Origin: Verrucomicrobiota bacterium
Lineage (GTDB): Bacteria; Verrucomicrobiota; Verrucomicrobiia; Limisphaerales; J093
Assembly: GCA_022710935.1 (NCBI GenBank)
Contig: JAKLFY010000064.1
Location: forward strand, 1-37,149
Direction: 5' to 3'
Length of the DNA: 37,149 bases
Part shown: positions 24,086 to 32,196 of the stretch, piece by piece
Layout: each line of letters opens with the position of its first letter
Position numbering within the stretch: position 1 is the first letter of the stretch
Program-made: the position numbers and the translations under genes
The notes under the pieces: model-generated
Told to the model about the DNA's origin: nothing
Database searches by the model: none
What the model saw: only the letters and a program-made list of their open reading frames with translations

Positions 24086-27000
24086 ATGAGCGCCGAACCT
24101 CTCAGTGAAGAAACGATGCTTGAGCAGGCGCTGACCTTTGGCTCAAAGGAAGCCCGGATGTCCTACTTGCAGGGAGCCTGTGGGAGCGACGAATCACTCC
24201 GCGCCCGTGTGGAATCCTTGATTGAAGCGCATGAAGCTGCGGGTGGTTTTCTGAAGAATCGGAGAAGCGGTCTCGACGGCGTAGTCCCGACGGTACTGGT
24301 CCCGGTCACCGAGAAACCCGGGGACCGGATTGGCCGCTACAAGCTGCTCCAGCAGATCGGGGAAGGCGGGTGCGGCGTGGTGTACATGGCCGAGCAAGAG
24401 GAGCCGGTCCACCGCCGCGTCGCCTTCAAGATCCTCAAGCTGGGCATGGAGACCAAGTCTGTGATCGCCCGCTTTGAAGCCGAGCGGCAGGCGCTGGCCC
24501 TGATGGACCATCCGAACATCGCCAAGGTGCTGGACGCCGGGGCCACGGAGACCGGCCGCCCTTACTTCGTGATGGAACTGGTTCGGGGGATCAAGATCAC
24601 CGAATACTGCGACCAGAACAACCTCTCAATCCGCGAACGGCTGGACCTGTTCATTCAGGTCTGTCACGCCATCCAGCATGCCCACCAGAAGGGCATCATC
24701 CATCGCGACATCAAGCCGTCGAACATCCTGGTCACCGTCAACGATGGGGTGCCGATGCCCAAGGTGATCGACTTCGGGATTGCCAAGGCGACCGAACAGC
24801 GGCTGACGGACCAGACTCTGTTCACGGCCTTCGAGCAGTTTATCGGCACGCCAGCTTACATGAGCCCGGAACAGGCGGGAATGACGAGCCTGGACATCGA
24901 TACGCGGAGCGACGTCTATGCCCTGGGGGTCTTGCTCTACGAGTTGCTGACGGGCAAGACGCCTTTTGATCCCAAGACATTGTTGGCAGCGGGCTTGGAC
25001 GAGATGCGGCGGACGATCCGGGAGCAGGAGCCGGTGAGACCCTCGACGCGGCTGCACACGCTGCCAGGGGAGGAGTTGACGACGAGCGCCCAGCGGCGGG
25101 GAACGGAGGCGCCAAAGCTGATCTACTCGGTGCGCGGAGACCTGGACTGGATCGTGATGAAGTGTCTGGAAAAGGACCGAACGCGGCGCTACGAGACGGC
25201 CAACGGGCTGGCGATGGATATCGAACGGCATTTGACGCACGAACCGGTGGTGGCCTGTCCGCCCAGCACGGCTTACCGGGCTAGGAAGTTCATTCGCCGG
25301 AACCAGCTGATGGTGACCGCCGCAGTCCTGGTCGCAGGGGTACTGGTCTTGGGTATCGTCCTCAGCACTTGGCAGACGGTTCGCGCCACCCGGGCGGAGG
25401 GTAAGGCCGAAGAAGCACTCCAGCACGAGTTGGCTGAGCGCCAGAAGGCGCTCCAAGCCCAAGCGGGCGAAGCGGCGCAGCGCAAGGTTGCCGAGGACCG
25501 AGCGGAGGAGAGCCGACAGCGCTTGGTCCAGGTCAACGTCGCCAATGGCGTCCGGCTCATGAACGAAGGGCAACTCTTCGCTTCGCTTCCCTGGCTGGTG
25601 GAGGCGTTGCGTTTAGAGGAAGGCAGGCCGGAGGGGGAGGACCTCCAGCGGCGGCGGTTGGGCGCCGTGCTCGAGCAGTGTCCACAGTTGACTCAGATCT
25701 GGTTCCACGACAGTCCGGTGAAGTGCGTGGCGTTTAGCCCGGATGGCCGACGGGTCGCCACTGGCACTGGCCGCATCGTTCAGTTCCTGATCGACAAAGG
25801 CACACCAGGCCAGGCTCAGGTGTGGGATGTCGAGACAGGTGAGCAGGTGGGGCAGCCCCTGATACACGGCAGCAGCATCAGCCAACTGCTCTTCAGCCCG
25901 GATGGGCGGTGGATTGCAACGGCCAGCGCTGATGGAACGGCGCGGGTCTGGGATGCAAATAGCGGCGAGCCGGTCACTCCACCGCTGAAGCACAGCAACT
26001 CGGTGGTGTGCCTCACGTTCAGCCGGGACGGAAGCCTGCTGGCAACAGCGAGCCACGACAAGACGGCGCAGGTCTGGGAAGCGCGGAACGGCCGGTCGGT
26101 CACCCCGTCCTTACCACACCTCGACGTGGTATGGGGCGTGGATTTCAGCCCCGATGCGACCCGGCTGGCGACCGTGTCGAGCGATGGCATCCTGCGTCTT
26201 TGGGACACCAAGAGTGGTGCCTGTCTTTTCACCCGCCGTGAACATACGAGCGAGATTCTTGGCGGAGTTCAGTGGAGCCCCGATGGGAGCCGGTGGATCA
26301 CTGCGAGCCGCGACATGACGGCCAGACTCTGGGACGCCAACAAGGGAGAGGTCCTGGCCACCTTGAGACACGATGAGGAAGTGTGGCGGGCAGCTTTTAG
26401 CCCGGATGGGTGGCGCGTCGTTACGGCCTCTGTTGATGGGACTGCCCGCGTTTGGGAGGTCAAGACTGGCGCCGCTCTCACCTTCCGGCATGGCGATTGG
26501 GTTCATTATGCTGAGTTCAGTCCAGATGGACTGATGGTAGCCACTGCTTCCCGCGATCGCACGGCGCGCGTCTGGGACGCGATGACCGGCCGACCGCTGA
26601 CGCCCCCCCTGCACCACGGCGGCGAGGTCTGGCAGGCGGTCTTTAGCCCGGACGGGCATCACCTGGCCACGGTGAGTTATGACGGGACGGCGAGGGTGTG
26701 GGACCTGGCGACGGGTGGGAGTTTGGTGCAGTTCACGCATCGGTTGCCGGTCACGCGCGCCGCGCTGAGTCCGGAACAGCGCCGCGTGCTCACAGCGAGC
26801 GCGGACGGGACAACCCAACTTTGGGACTCGGACAGCGGCGAACCAGTCGGGCCCCCTATCGTGCACCTCCGCGGTGTGAGTGAAGCCCTGTTCAGCCCCG
26901 ACGGCCGTCGCCTGCTGACGGCCAGCTATGACCGGACGGCCCGGGTATGGGAAGCCGGCGCCGGAAACCCCCTCACGCCGCCGATGTGGCATCAGGAAGG

Positions 27001-28693
27001 CGTAGTGCATACGGCGTTCAGTCCTGACGGCCGCTGCGTGGCGACGGCCAGCACCGACAAGACGGCGGCGGTGTGGGACGCGGCCACGGGCCGGCGGATC
27101 ACACCGTTCCTGGTCCACGAGCGGGAGGTGCAATGGGTCGCGTTTAGTCCTGATGCGCAGCGGTTGGTCACTGCGAGTCGGGACCGGTTGGCCCGGGTCT
27201 GGGACGTGACCACGGGTCATGAGCTGCTGCGACTCATGGGGCACAAGAACTGGGTCCTGCGGGCCGTGTTCAATTCGAATGGTAGCCAAATCCTGACTGC
27301 CAGCACCGACAAGACCGCGCGGCTTTGGGATGCCGCCACGGGAGAACCGCGTGCCGAATTCAGGCATGGCGACTTCGTGGTGGTTGCGGAATTCAGCCCT
27401 GCCCGTGACCGAATTGTCACGGCCAGCTACGATGGCACGGCCCGAGTATGGGATGTTGACAACGGCGAAGCCGTCACTCCGCCTTTGCGTCACGACAACC
27501 GTGTGGAACAGGCTGCATTCTCCAGCGACGGTCGCTGGGTGGTCACGGCCGGTTGGGACGAGACTGTGCGCCTCTGGAGTGCGATTACCGGTGATCCGAT
27601 CGCACCGCCGATCCGACTGGCCGAGAGGGTGCGTGACGCGCGCCTGAGCGCCGACGGCCAACGCGTGGTGGCGGCAAGCGAGTCCATGGCCCAGTTGTGG
27701 AATCTGTCAAAAGAGGTACGTCCGGTGGCCGACCTCGTTCTGCTGGCGCAGTTGTTGACGGGGCAGGCGATTGACGTCAAAGGCCGGGTGTCGCCGCTCG
27801 ACGCACAAGCGGTCAAGCAGGTGTGGCAGACCCTTAAAACCAAGTCTGCCGAACTGCGCGCCGCTGCACGGACGGATGCCCGTGCCTGGCATCGGCAAGC
27901 CCTGACCCAGGCACTCAAGCAGCAACAGGGGTTTGCGGCACGATGGCATGCCGATCATCTACTCAAGCTGGTGCCGGATGACGATTCTCTGAGCCAGCTA
28001 CGCGCCAGGCTGGAGTCGAAAGAAGCGGCTTCGGCAGCCAGCGCGTGGATAGTTCCAGACCCGTTCGCCGAGGCTCGGTCTCGTATCCCTCCACAACAGG
28101 CCGGGACCTCCGAGCAGGTGATCGACTTGTCCGACTATTACACCCAGTCTGTCGAAGAGGGCGATGTGGGCGATTGGAACAGGTGGCGGGAGTTTAACAA
28201 TGACTCTGGTCTGGCTCGCGGTGTTCAAATGCTGGCAGAGGTGAAATTCGATCTCCGTGGCCGAGTGTGGTTGCAGGGAATCCAGGCGAAAGGCACGGGA
28301 TTTGTCCTTCCCGATCGGATCAGCGGAATAAAAGTGGGCCGCTTTTGCCGGCGTCTGCATTTCCTCCACGGTACCGGCTGGAGCGAGACCGAAGGGAAAG
28401 AGATCGCGAGGTATGTCATGCACTTGGCCAACGGTCAGCAGAGGCACCGGGTTGTCCGATACGGCAACGACGTTCAGAATGCCTGGCTGAGAGCAGGCGA
28501 TCCGCCCGAACATAAAGACGCGGTGCGTGCCTGGGTGGGAACCAATGCCCTGACGGGCGAGACCGGCATTTCGTTTCGATACTACAAGTCTGTCTGGGAG
28601 AACCCGCGACCAGACGTCCCGGTCAAGACCATCGACTTCATCTCGACGATGTCCGACTGCGCCCCGTTCCTGATCGCAATTACGGCGGAGTAG
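24086..28693 (+). CDS. Transmembrane Ser/Thr protein kinase with 16 WD40 repeats
   Basis: A 1535-residue Hanks-type kinase. The kinase domain (about 84-385) has the Gly loop IGEGGCGVVY, Lys115 in VAFKILK, the catalytic HRDIKPSN (Asp208), DFG (229-231) and GTPAYMSPEQ. One membrane helix (about 408-428) and a charged coiled-coil-like stretch (435-485) follow. From about 540 to 1225 I count 16 WD40-type repeats, each with an FSPDG turn and an (A/V/L)RVWD-like end, probably a double or extended beta-propeller. The last 180 residues form a separate beta-rich domain (LHFLHGTGWSETEGKEIARYVM) that may bind a ligand. Residues 1-80 resemble the short N-terminal segment usual in these kinases. ATG at 24086 was preferred to an in-frame codon at 24035. 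It likely acts with the upstream ECF sigma factor. Confidence 0.93.
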   Translation: MSAEPLSEETMLEQALTFGSKEARMSYLQGACGSDESLRARVESLIEAHEAAGGFLKNRRSGLDGVVPTVLVPVTEKPGDRIGRYKLLQQIGEGGCGVVYMAEQEEPVHRRVAFKILKLGMETKSVIARFEAERQALALMDHPNIAKVLDAGATETGRPYFVMELVRGIKITEYCDQNNLSIRERLDLFIQVCHAIQHAHQKGIIHRDIKPSNILVTVNDGVPMPKVIDFGIAKATEQRLTDQTLFTAFEQFIGTPAYMSPEQAGMTSLDIDTRSDVYALGVLLYELLTGKTPFDPKTLLAAGLDEMRRTIREQEPVRPSTRLHTLPGEELTTSAQRRGTEAPKLIYSVRGDLDWIVMKCLEKDRTRRYETANGLAMDIERHLTHEPVVACPPSTAYRARKFIRRNQLMVTAAVLVAGVLVLGIVLSTWQTVRATRAEGKAEEALQHELAERQKALQAQAGEAAQRKVAEDRAEESRQRLVQVNVANGVRLMNEGQLFASLPWLVEALRLEEGRPEGEDLQRRRLGAVLEQCPQLTQIWFHDSPVKCVAFSPDGRRVATGTGRIVQFLIDKGTPGQAQVWDVETGEQVGQPLIHGSSISQLLFSPDGRWIATASADGTARVWDANSGEPVTPPLKHSNSVVCLTFSRDGSLLATASHDKTAQVWEARNGRSVTPSLPHLDVVWGVDFSPDATRLATVSSDGILRLWDTKSGACLFTRREHTSEILGGVQWSPDGSRWITASRDMTARLWDANKGEVLATLRHDEEVWRAAFSPDGWRVVTASVDGTARVWEVKTGAALTFRHGDWVHYAEFSPDGLMVATASRDRTARVWDAMTGRPLTPPLHHGGEVWQAVFSPDGHHLATVSYDGTARVWDLATGGSLVQFTHRLPVTRAALSPEQRRVLTASADGTTQLWDSDSGEPVGPPIVHLRGVSEALFSPDGRRLLTASYDRTARVWEAGAGNPLTPPMWHQEGVVHTAFSPDGRCVATASTDKTAAVWDAATGRRITPFLVHEREVQWVAFSPDAQRLVTASRDRLARVWDVTTGHELLRLMGHKNWVLRAVFNSNGSQILTASTDKTARLWDAATGEPRAEFRHGDFVVVAEFSPARDRIVTASYDGTARVWDVDNGEAVTPPLRHDNRVEQAAFSSDGRWVVTAGWDETVRLWSAITGDPIAPPIRLAERVRDARLSADGQRVVAASESMAQLWNLSKEVRPVADLVLLAQLLTGQAIDVKGRVSPLDAQAVKQVWQTLKTKSAELRAAARTDARAWHRQALTQALKQQQGFAARWHADHLLKLVPDDDSLSQLRARLESKEAASAASAWIVPDPFAEARSRIPPQQAGTSEQVIDLSDYYTQSVEEGDVGDWNRWREFNNDSGLARGVQMLAEVKFDLRGRVWLQGIQAKGTGFVLPDRISGIKVGRFCRRLHFLHGTGWSETEGKEIARYVMHLANGQQRHRVVRYGNDVQNAWLRAGDPPEHKDAVRAWVGTNALTGETGISFRYYKSVWENPRPDVPVKTIDFISTMSDCAPFLIAITAE

Positions 28694-28921
28694 GCCCATG
28701 GCTGCCACAGTTGAATCAGAGATTTCGGATTTTCGGCTGAGGCTCTGTGCCTCGCCCCGGTGCGCCCAGCACATTCACCTATAAGAAAAGAGGGGTGTCG
28801 TCCCTCGCGCGTGGAGTGTTGTCTGGCACCACCAGTTTCCGCCACCGAAGGACGGTGGCGAAAGGCAAGCAACAACAAAATTAACCCGGCGCCCAGCGCC
28901 GAAAAAACGAAAGGTCAGAAA

Positions 28922-29653
28922 ATGAAAAAGCGACTAAACCACGTCATCCGAGCGAGCCGTGCTCAGCCCGGTGGACTCCTGCTGGCAGCGCTACTGCTGC
29001 TGCCCATCACGCCACGTCTGGATGGCGCCCAGCGTCCGATTGAGGACTTCCTGGTCAACCAAGGCACCTACTTCCCCCAAGGCTATTACGTTAGCTGGCT
29101 TGATCCACGCCCTACAGGCCCGGCCAACTGGGCCTGGATCGACTACGCAGGCCTCGACAACTTGAAAATCATCGAGGCAGGCTGGCCATTTCTGGGGACC
29201 ATCGTCTGGGGGACTGTAAACGAGCGTTCATTGCCCGACGGGCGGGCGGAGGTGGAGGTGGTCGTCCACGCCCGCAACGCCCTGGCTTGCGCGTTCCATT
29301 CACCGGACTTTATGAATCTCGGTGACTTGGTGTTTGGGCACCCGGTGGAAGATGTTCTGCTTGGAGCTGAGCCGACACTTGGGAACTGCACCCTCAAGGT
29401 GAGGTTCATCAATACGGCACCCGCCGCATCTCTGCCGGATCTGTTCCACCTGTTGTTGTCGCCGGACCCCGGCATGGAAACGATCTCTATCTACTTCGTT
29501 GGACAGGCGAATGGTCTGATGGTCGACGGCAGTTGCGGACATCTGGAGATCACGCAAGTCGGTCTTATGGCTGCTTCGCCGCCGAAACCGCCCATGTTCG
29601 ATTCGTGGCCGGTCGAGCACATTCTGCTGAAGCGGGTCGGCGACGGCAAGTAG
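28922..29653 (+). CDS. Secreted protein of unknown function downstream of the kinase
   Basis: A 243-residue protein. It starts with MKKR and a strong hydrophobic core (LLLAALLLLPI), a clear signal peptide ending near residue 36. The mature part begins IEDFLVNQGTYF and contains SWLDPRP, WAWIDYAGLDNLK, then VNERSLPDGRAEVEVVVHARN, VRFINTAPAASLPDLFHL and a final WPVEHILLKRVG; it looks beta-rich. I cannot assign a family. AAAGG lies 9 bases before ATG 28922, which decides the start. It is on the same strand as the sigma and kinase genes, about 230 bp after the kinase, and could be the target or sensor partner of that system; this is inference from position. Confidence 0.6.
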   Translation: MKKRLNHVIRASRAQPGGLLLAALLLLPITPRLDGAQRPIEDFLVNQGTYFPQGYYVSWLDPRPTGPANWAWIDYAGLDNLKIIEAGWPFLGTIVWGTVNERSLPDGRAEVEVVVHARNALACAFHSPDFMNLGDLVFGHPVEDVLLGAEPTLGNCTLKVRFINTAPAASLPDLFHLLLSPDPGMETISIYFVGQANGLMVDGSCGHLEITQVGLMAASPPKPPMFDSWPVEHILLKRVGDGK

Positions 29654-29688
29654 GGTTCTTCAAAGCAGGATTGAATTCTTCTACCGGT

Positions 29689-29719
29689 GCCAAGGCCGCG
29701 TTAAGCGGCCTTGGCGTTT
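29689..29719 (+). terminator. Terminator-like hairpin after the secreted-protein gene
   Basis: Perfect 11-bp stem GCCAAGGCCGC (29689-29699) and GCGGCCTTGGC (29705-29715), loop GTTAA, followed only by GTTTA. The stem is strong but the T run is short. Confidence 0.6.
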
Positions 29720-29734
29720 AGCCGAGACCTCGGT

Positions 29735-29875
29735 TACGTATGTCTCATCAAGCCGCTCACACCCGGCATTCACACGGTGAACAACTACGTTGAGGACAAC
29801 TTCTTCTGGGGGGCTTCCTGGGAGGAGACTCGGACCATCACCGTGATCCCATGGACTCACCAGTTGATTTTGTAG
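29735..29875 (+). pseudogene. Decayed C-terminal gene fragment
   Basis: A frame with no start codon reads YVCLIKPLTPGIHTVNNYVE, then DNFFWGASWEETRTITV, and ends at TAG 29873-29875. The LKPL-PGxHT turn and the alternating beta pattern resemble the end of secreted verrucomicrobial beta-sandwich proteins. No upstream part is visible, since the hairpin at 29689 lies directly before it. It is therefore a remnant, perhaps of a former neighbour or second copy of a secreted protein gene. Confidence 0.5.
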
Positions 29876-29894
29876 CTGCCCGTGAAAGAGAACT

Positions 29895-29932
29895 GCGCAC
29901 GCCCGGCGCGCAGAAACGCCCCGGGCGTGCGC
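29895..29932. repeat. 12-bp perfect inverted repeat
   Basis: GCGCACGCCCGG (29895-29906) pairs with CCGGGCGTGCGC (29921-29932) around 14 bases. It starts 19 bases after the decayed fragment and has no T run. It may be a REP-like element or an old terminator. Confidence 0.65.
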
Positions 29933-29937
29933 CTGGA

Positions 29938-30437
29938 CGGACCCCAACCTGCCACCATCTTCACCGCTAACCTTCCCCCGCTACCCGCTGCGCCTTCGCG
30001 CTCCCGCTTGCTACCGACCCCACGCTTCCTCCGCCTTGCGAGTTCGACCCCGCTACTCCCCCCAAACCAGCGACCTCACACCGCCGGTTCTGCCCCAACC
30101 CGAGCCTTCACTTCCCCCCAGCACCGTACAGCGACAGCCTACCGGGCCGACGAGTTGCCCACAGTCGGCGCTCGCTCTGCGGGGCCCTTTGGTCGGCCCC
30201 CGCTCGCGCCGCCTATGGACAACTCTGCTGCCTCGCGATACCGCGTCGGCATCCCCCCCTTCAACCCCCCACACCGGATGCACCTACGTTGCACAAAAGC
30301 GCCGAAAAGCCGTGCTGAGTTGTTCATTTCCAGCCGGTTGCGCTGTTTACGTTTTGTAGACAAGAAGACCGGCAGGAAGGCGTAACCGACAGGATGGCAA
30401 GGGAATGGCCTGTTTACCGCGGTGAGCAGAGCGCGGC
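29938..30437. other. Pyrimidine-rich noncoding stretch
   Basis: About 340 bases of the plus strand (to roughly 30280) are rich in C and T with repeated C runs of four to seven and few G runs. No frame on either strand resembles a protein. A GGGGCC/GGCCCC hairpin lies at 30181-30200. The part after 30290 is of ordinary composition and contains GTTTACGTTTTGTAGAC near 30345-30361, possibly part of a promoter for the gene at 30438. Confidence 0.4.
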
Positions 30438-30908
30438 ATGGTGAGCCCAAGGAGATGCGTTGTCTACATCATCTCCCTGGCCAACCGCTGGATGAACGTC
30501 GCCCGCAAATGTGGACAGTTTCCACATTTGGAAATCCCCCGCTCGACCCTCTACCTGCTGGCCGCCAACTCGACCCCGGACACTCTCCGGGAGGAATTCG
30601 TGCGGCGGGTCGGGGCTGGAGAACCGCCCATGACGCATTCGGAACTCAAAGCCCAAATCGAGTCGCACCGTCCAGAACCTGCCTCCACCGGCAACCAGTC
30701 CGCGCCCAAGGCCGCGGCCCGAAGCCTCCGCGAGGAAATCCTCGCCTGCCTCGATCAGGCGGCGAGCTTGCTCAACGGCAAGAACGCTGCGGCGTTGAAA
30801 GCCCTGTTGAACCGTGTTCCGCCGAGCACCGCTTCGGTCAGACACATGGTACCGAGTCGACCGCTCACTGATCTCGGTTGTCGTCCGCGGCAACGGGCTC
30901 CTGCGTGA
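30438..30908 (+). CDS. DUF3102-like protein, short or truncated
   Basis: A 156-residue product. Residues 15-70 fit the centre of DUF3102-type proteins, which resemble ParB/KorB helix-turn-helix proteins and occur on mobile elements: ANRWMNVARKCGQF, IPRSTLYLLAANSTPDTLRE, FVRRVGAGEPPMTHSELKAQI. The usual N-terminal part with the first helices is missing or unrecognisable, so the gene may have lost its 5' end. The C-terminal 80 residues are Ala-rich, then contain LREEILACLDQAASLL and KNAAALKALL, probably helical. If functional it would bind DNA or a protein partner in partition or transfer; this is uncertain. Confidence 0.5.
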   Translation: MVSPRRCVVYIISLANRWMNVARKCGQFPHLEIPRSTLYLLAANSTPDTLREEFVRRVGAGEPPMTHSELKAQIESHRPEPASTGNQSAPKAAARSLREEILACLDQAASLLNGKNAAALKALLNRVPPSTASVRHMVPSRPLTDLGCRPRQRAPA

Positions 30909-30995
30909 TCTGCCGTCACGCCGACGATGAGCCAGACTCACCCGCCGGGATTCGCTGGGCTTCGCCGGCCCGAGCGCGATACGCTCGTCCTACGG

Positions 30996-31367
30996 ATGAA
31001 CAAGATGTCCAGCATCGTCCTGAAGTTGGCGGAGGAGGTCCTCCTTCAACCGACTGAGAAGTCCAGCCGCGAAGCCGTCGCGGTCGCGTTGCTGCTCACC
31101 AACGTCGCCTGGAACCGCGCTGTGGACCCGATGGGCGGAGACCAGGTCGGGTCCTACCGCAAGGTCATTGAAGCCCTCCGACGTGAGAATCCCAAATGCC
31201 TCAAGGAACTGAGGTCAACCAACTTCGAAACCATGATTCAGGACTTGGCCAGGCTAAAACTGGCCCGTCACCCGCGCGACAAACGCGTCATCCACCTGTG
31301 CGGCATCACCCCGGAGAATACAGTGCGAGTGGAATGGCGCGACGGCCCCACCGTCGGGGCAAACTGA
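30996..31367 (+). CDS. Small hypothetical protein
   Basis: A 123-residue soluble protein I do not recognise. It reads as a compact alpha-helical domain (MNKMSSIVLKLAEEVLLQP, REAVAVALLLTNVAWNRAVD, YRKVIEALRRENPKC) followed by a short beta-like end (DKRVIHLCGITPENTVRVEW). There is no signal peptide or membrane segment. ATG at 30996 was chosen because the upstream 23 in-frame codons are Pro/Arg-rich and lie in GC-rich sequence that looks noncoding. It follows the DUF3102-like gene by about 90 bp on the same strand, so the two may be cotranscribed. Confidence 0.55.
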   Translation: MNKMSSIVLKLAEEVLLQPTEKSSREAVAVALLLTNVAWNRAVDPMGGDQVGSYRKVIEALRRENPKCLKELRSTNFETMIQDLARLKLARHPRDKRVIHLCGITPENTVRVEWRDGPTVGAN

Positions 31368-31583
31368 CCGGCGACTGAATGCGCACGCAGGTGGCGAGCG
31401 GGGCACATCGCCCCGTCGGGTCGGTGGCGCGAGCGTGGCGGCTGGCTTCGCCGCCGACCGGCCCGTACTCCGCCGCCAGGATGCAGGTCCGCTCCCGGTC
31501 TCGCCGTGTTCTGTCCTCAGAACCGATCTGAAAGAAGTCGTGAGGTCCCCCGCGGGCGCATCCGCAATTCCAACCGCTCGCTC
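31368..31583. other. Gap between converging genes; nothing recognised
   Basis: Spacer between the plus-strand hypothetical gene and the minus-strand regulator. Short GC-rich hairpins are likely (for example GGGGCACATCGCCCC at 31399-31413) but there is no T-run terminator or gene. Confidence 0.3.
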
Positions 31584-32129
31584 CTACCCTTCCCGGTGGC
31601 GCGGATTCGGCGGCCACGACGGGATCCGCCACTCGCGTCGAAGCACCGCCAGCCGTCGCTGCCATTCCGCGTTGCAGCCTGGACCCAGATCCGTCTCCGC
31701 CAATTCCGCTGCCACAGAATGGAAGCCGTACTTCCCGATGCCCCGGACGCGTAGCAGCGGCGTGCGAGAAAACGCGTCAGCCGCATCGGCGTGCTCGGAA
31801 ATGACAAGGTCCATGAATTCCCGGAGACTCATCTCCGTTTTGTGTTGCTGGTCAAAGTGGGTGAGCAGACGCGCCCGAGCGACCGTGAGCAGATGCAGGG
31901 CGTCCACCAGGTTCACGACGGGCCACACTTTGTCGAGATCGTCCGCAAGGCGCATCTCCGCCTGGAGTTGGGCGCGTCGCTCAGCCTGAGCCTTTTCCGT
32001 CGCGGCCTCCTGCTCGATCATCGTCACTCGATCGGGTGTGATGCGGAACAGCCGCGCAATCTCCTGGCGTGTCACTCCCTGTGCGCGCATTTCAACGATC
32101 TGTCGGTTACGCTGACAGGTGGTCCTCAT
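31584..32129 (-). CDS. DNA-binding protein with sigma-4-like HTH and alpha-CTD-like domain
   Basis: A 181-residue cytoplasmic protein. Residues 8-40 (RQIVEMRAQGVTRQEIARLF, then ITPDRVTMIEQEA) form a helix-turn-helix like that of sigma region 4 or a recombinase. A charged linker (41-62) and a helical segment (66-110) follow. Residues 124-150 (PLLRVRGIGKYGFHSVAAEL) match the helix-hairpin-helix-like core of the RNA polymerase alpha C-terminal domain, and NAEWQRRLAVLRREW completes it. Domain names are assigned by pattern only. It is transcribed divergently from the 529-residue protein gene across a 67-bp gap, so it is a good candidate for the regulator of that pair. No Shine-Dalgarno is seen before the ATG. 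Confidence 0.6.
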   Translation of the reverse strand: MRTTCQRNRQIVEMRAQGVTRQEIARLFRITPDRVTMIEQEAATEKAQAERRAQLQAEMRLADDLDKVWPVVNLVDALHLLTVARARLLTHFDQQHKTEMSLREFMDLVISEHADAADAFSRTPLLRVRGIGKYGFHSVAAELAETDLGPGCNAEWQRRLAVLRREWRIPSWPPNPRHREG

Positions 32130-32162
32130 GGTACGAAAACGCCCGGACAGCGTGCCGGATGC

Positions 32163-32190
32163 TTGCGGGAAGCGCCAGCGAATCTAATCT
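32163..32190 (+). promoter_or_regulatory. Possible promoter for a leaderless transcript
   Basis: TTGCGG (32163-32168), a 16-base spacer and TAATCT (32185-32190). The ATG of the next gene is at 32197, about 7 bases after the -10 box, and no Shine-Dalgarno is present, which would fit leaderless translation. Weak evidence. Confidence 0.3.
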
Positions 32191-32196
32191 CGCCTC

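Noticed and set aside
19786-29900. A complete integrative element bounded by tRNA-derived repeats
   Set aside because: I looked for another copy of the tRNA ends and found none in the window; cargo, excision and replication genes are also absent.
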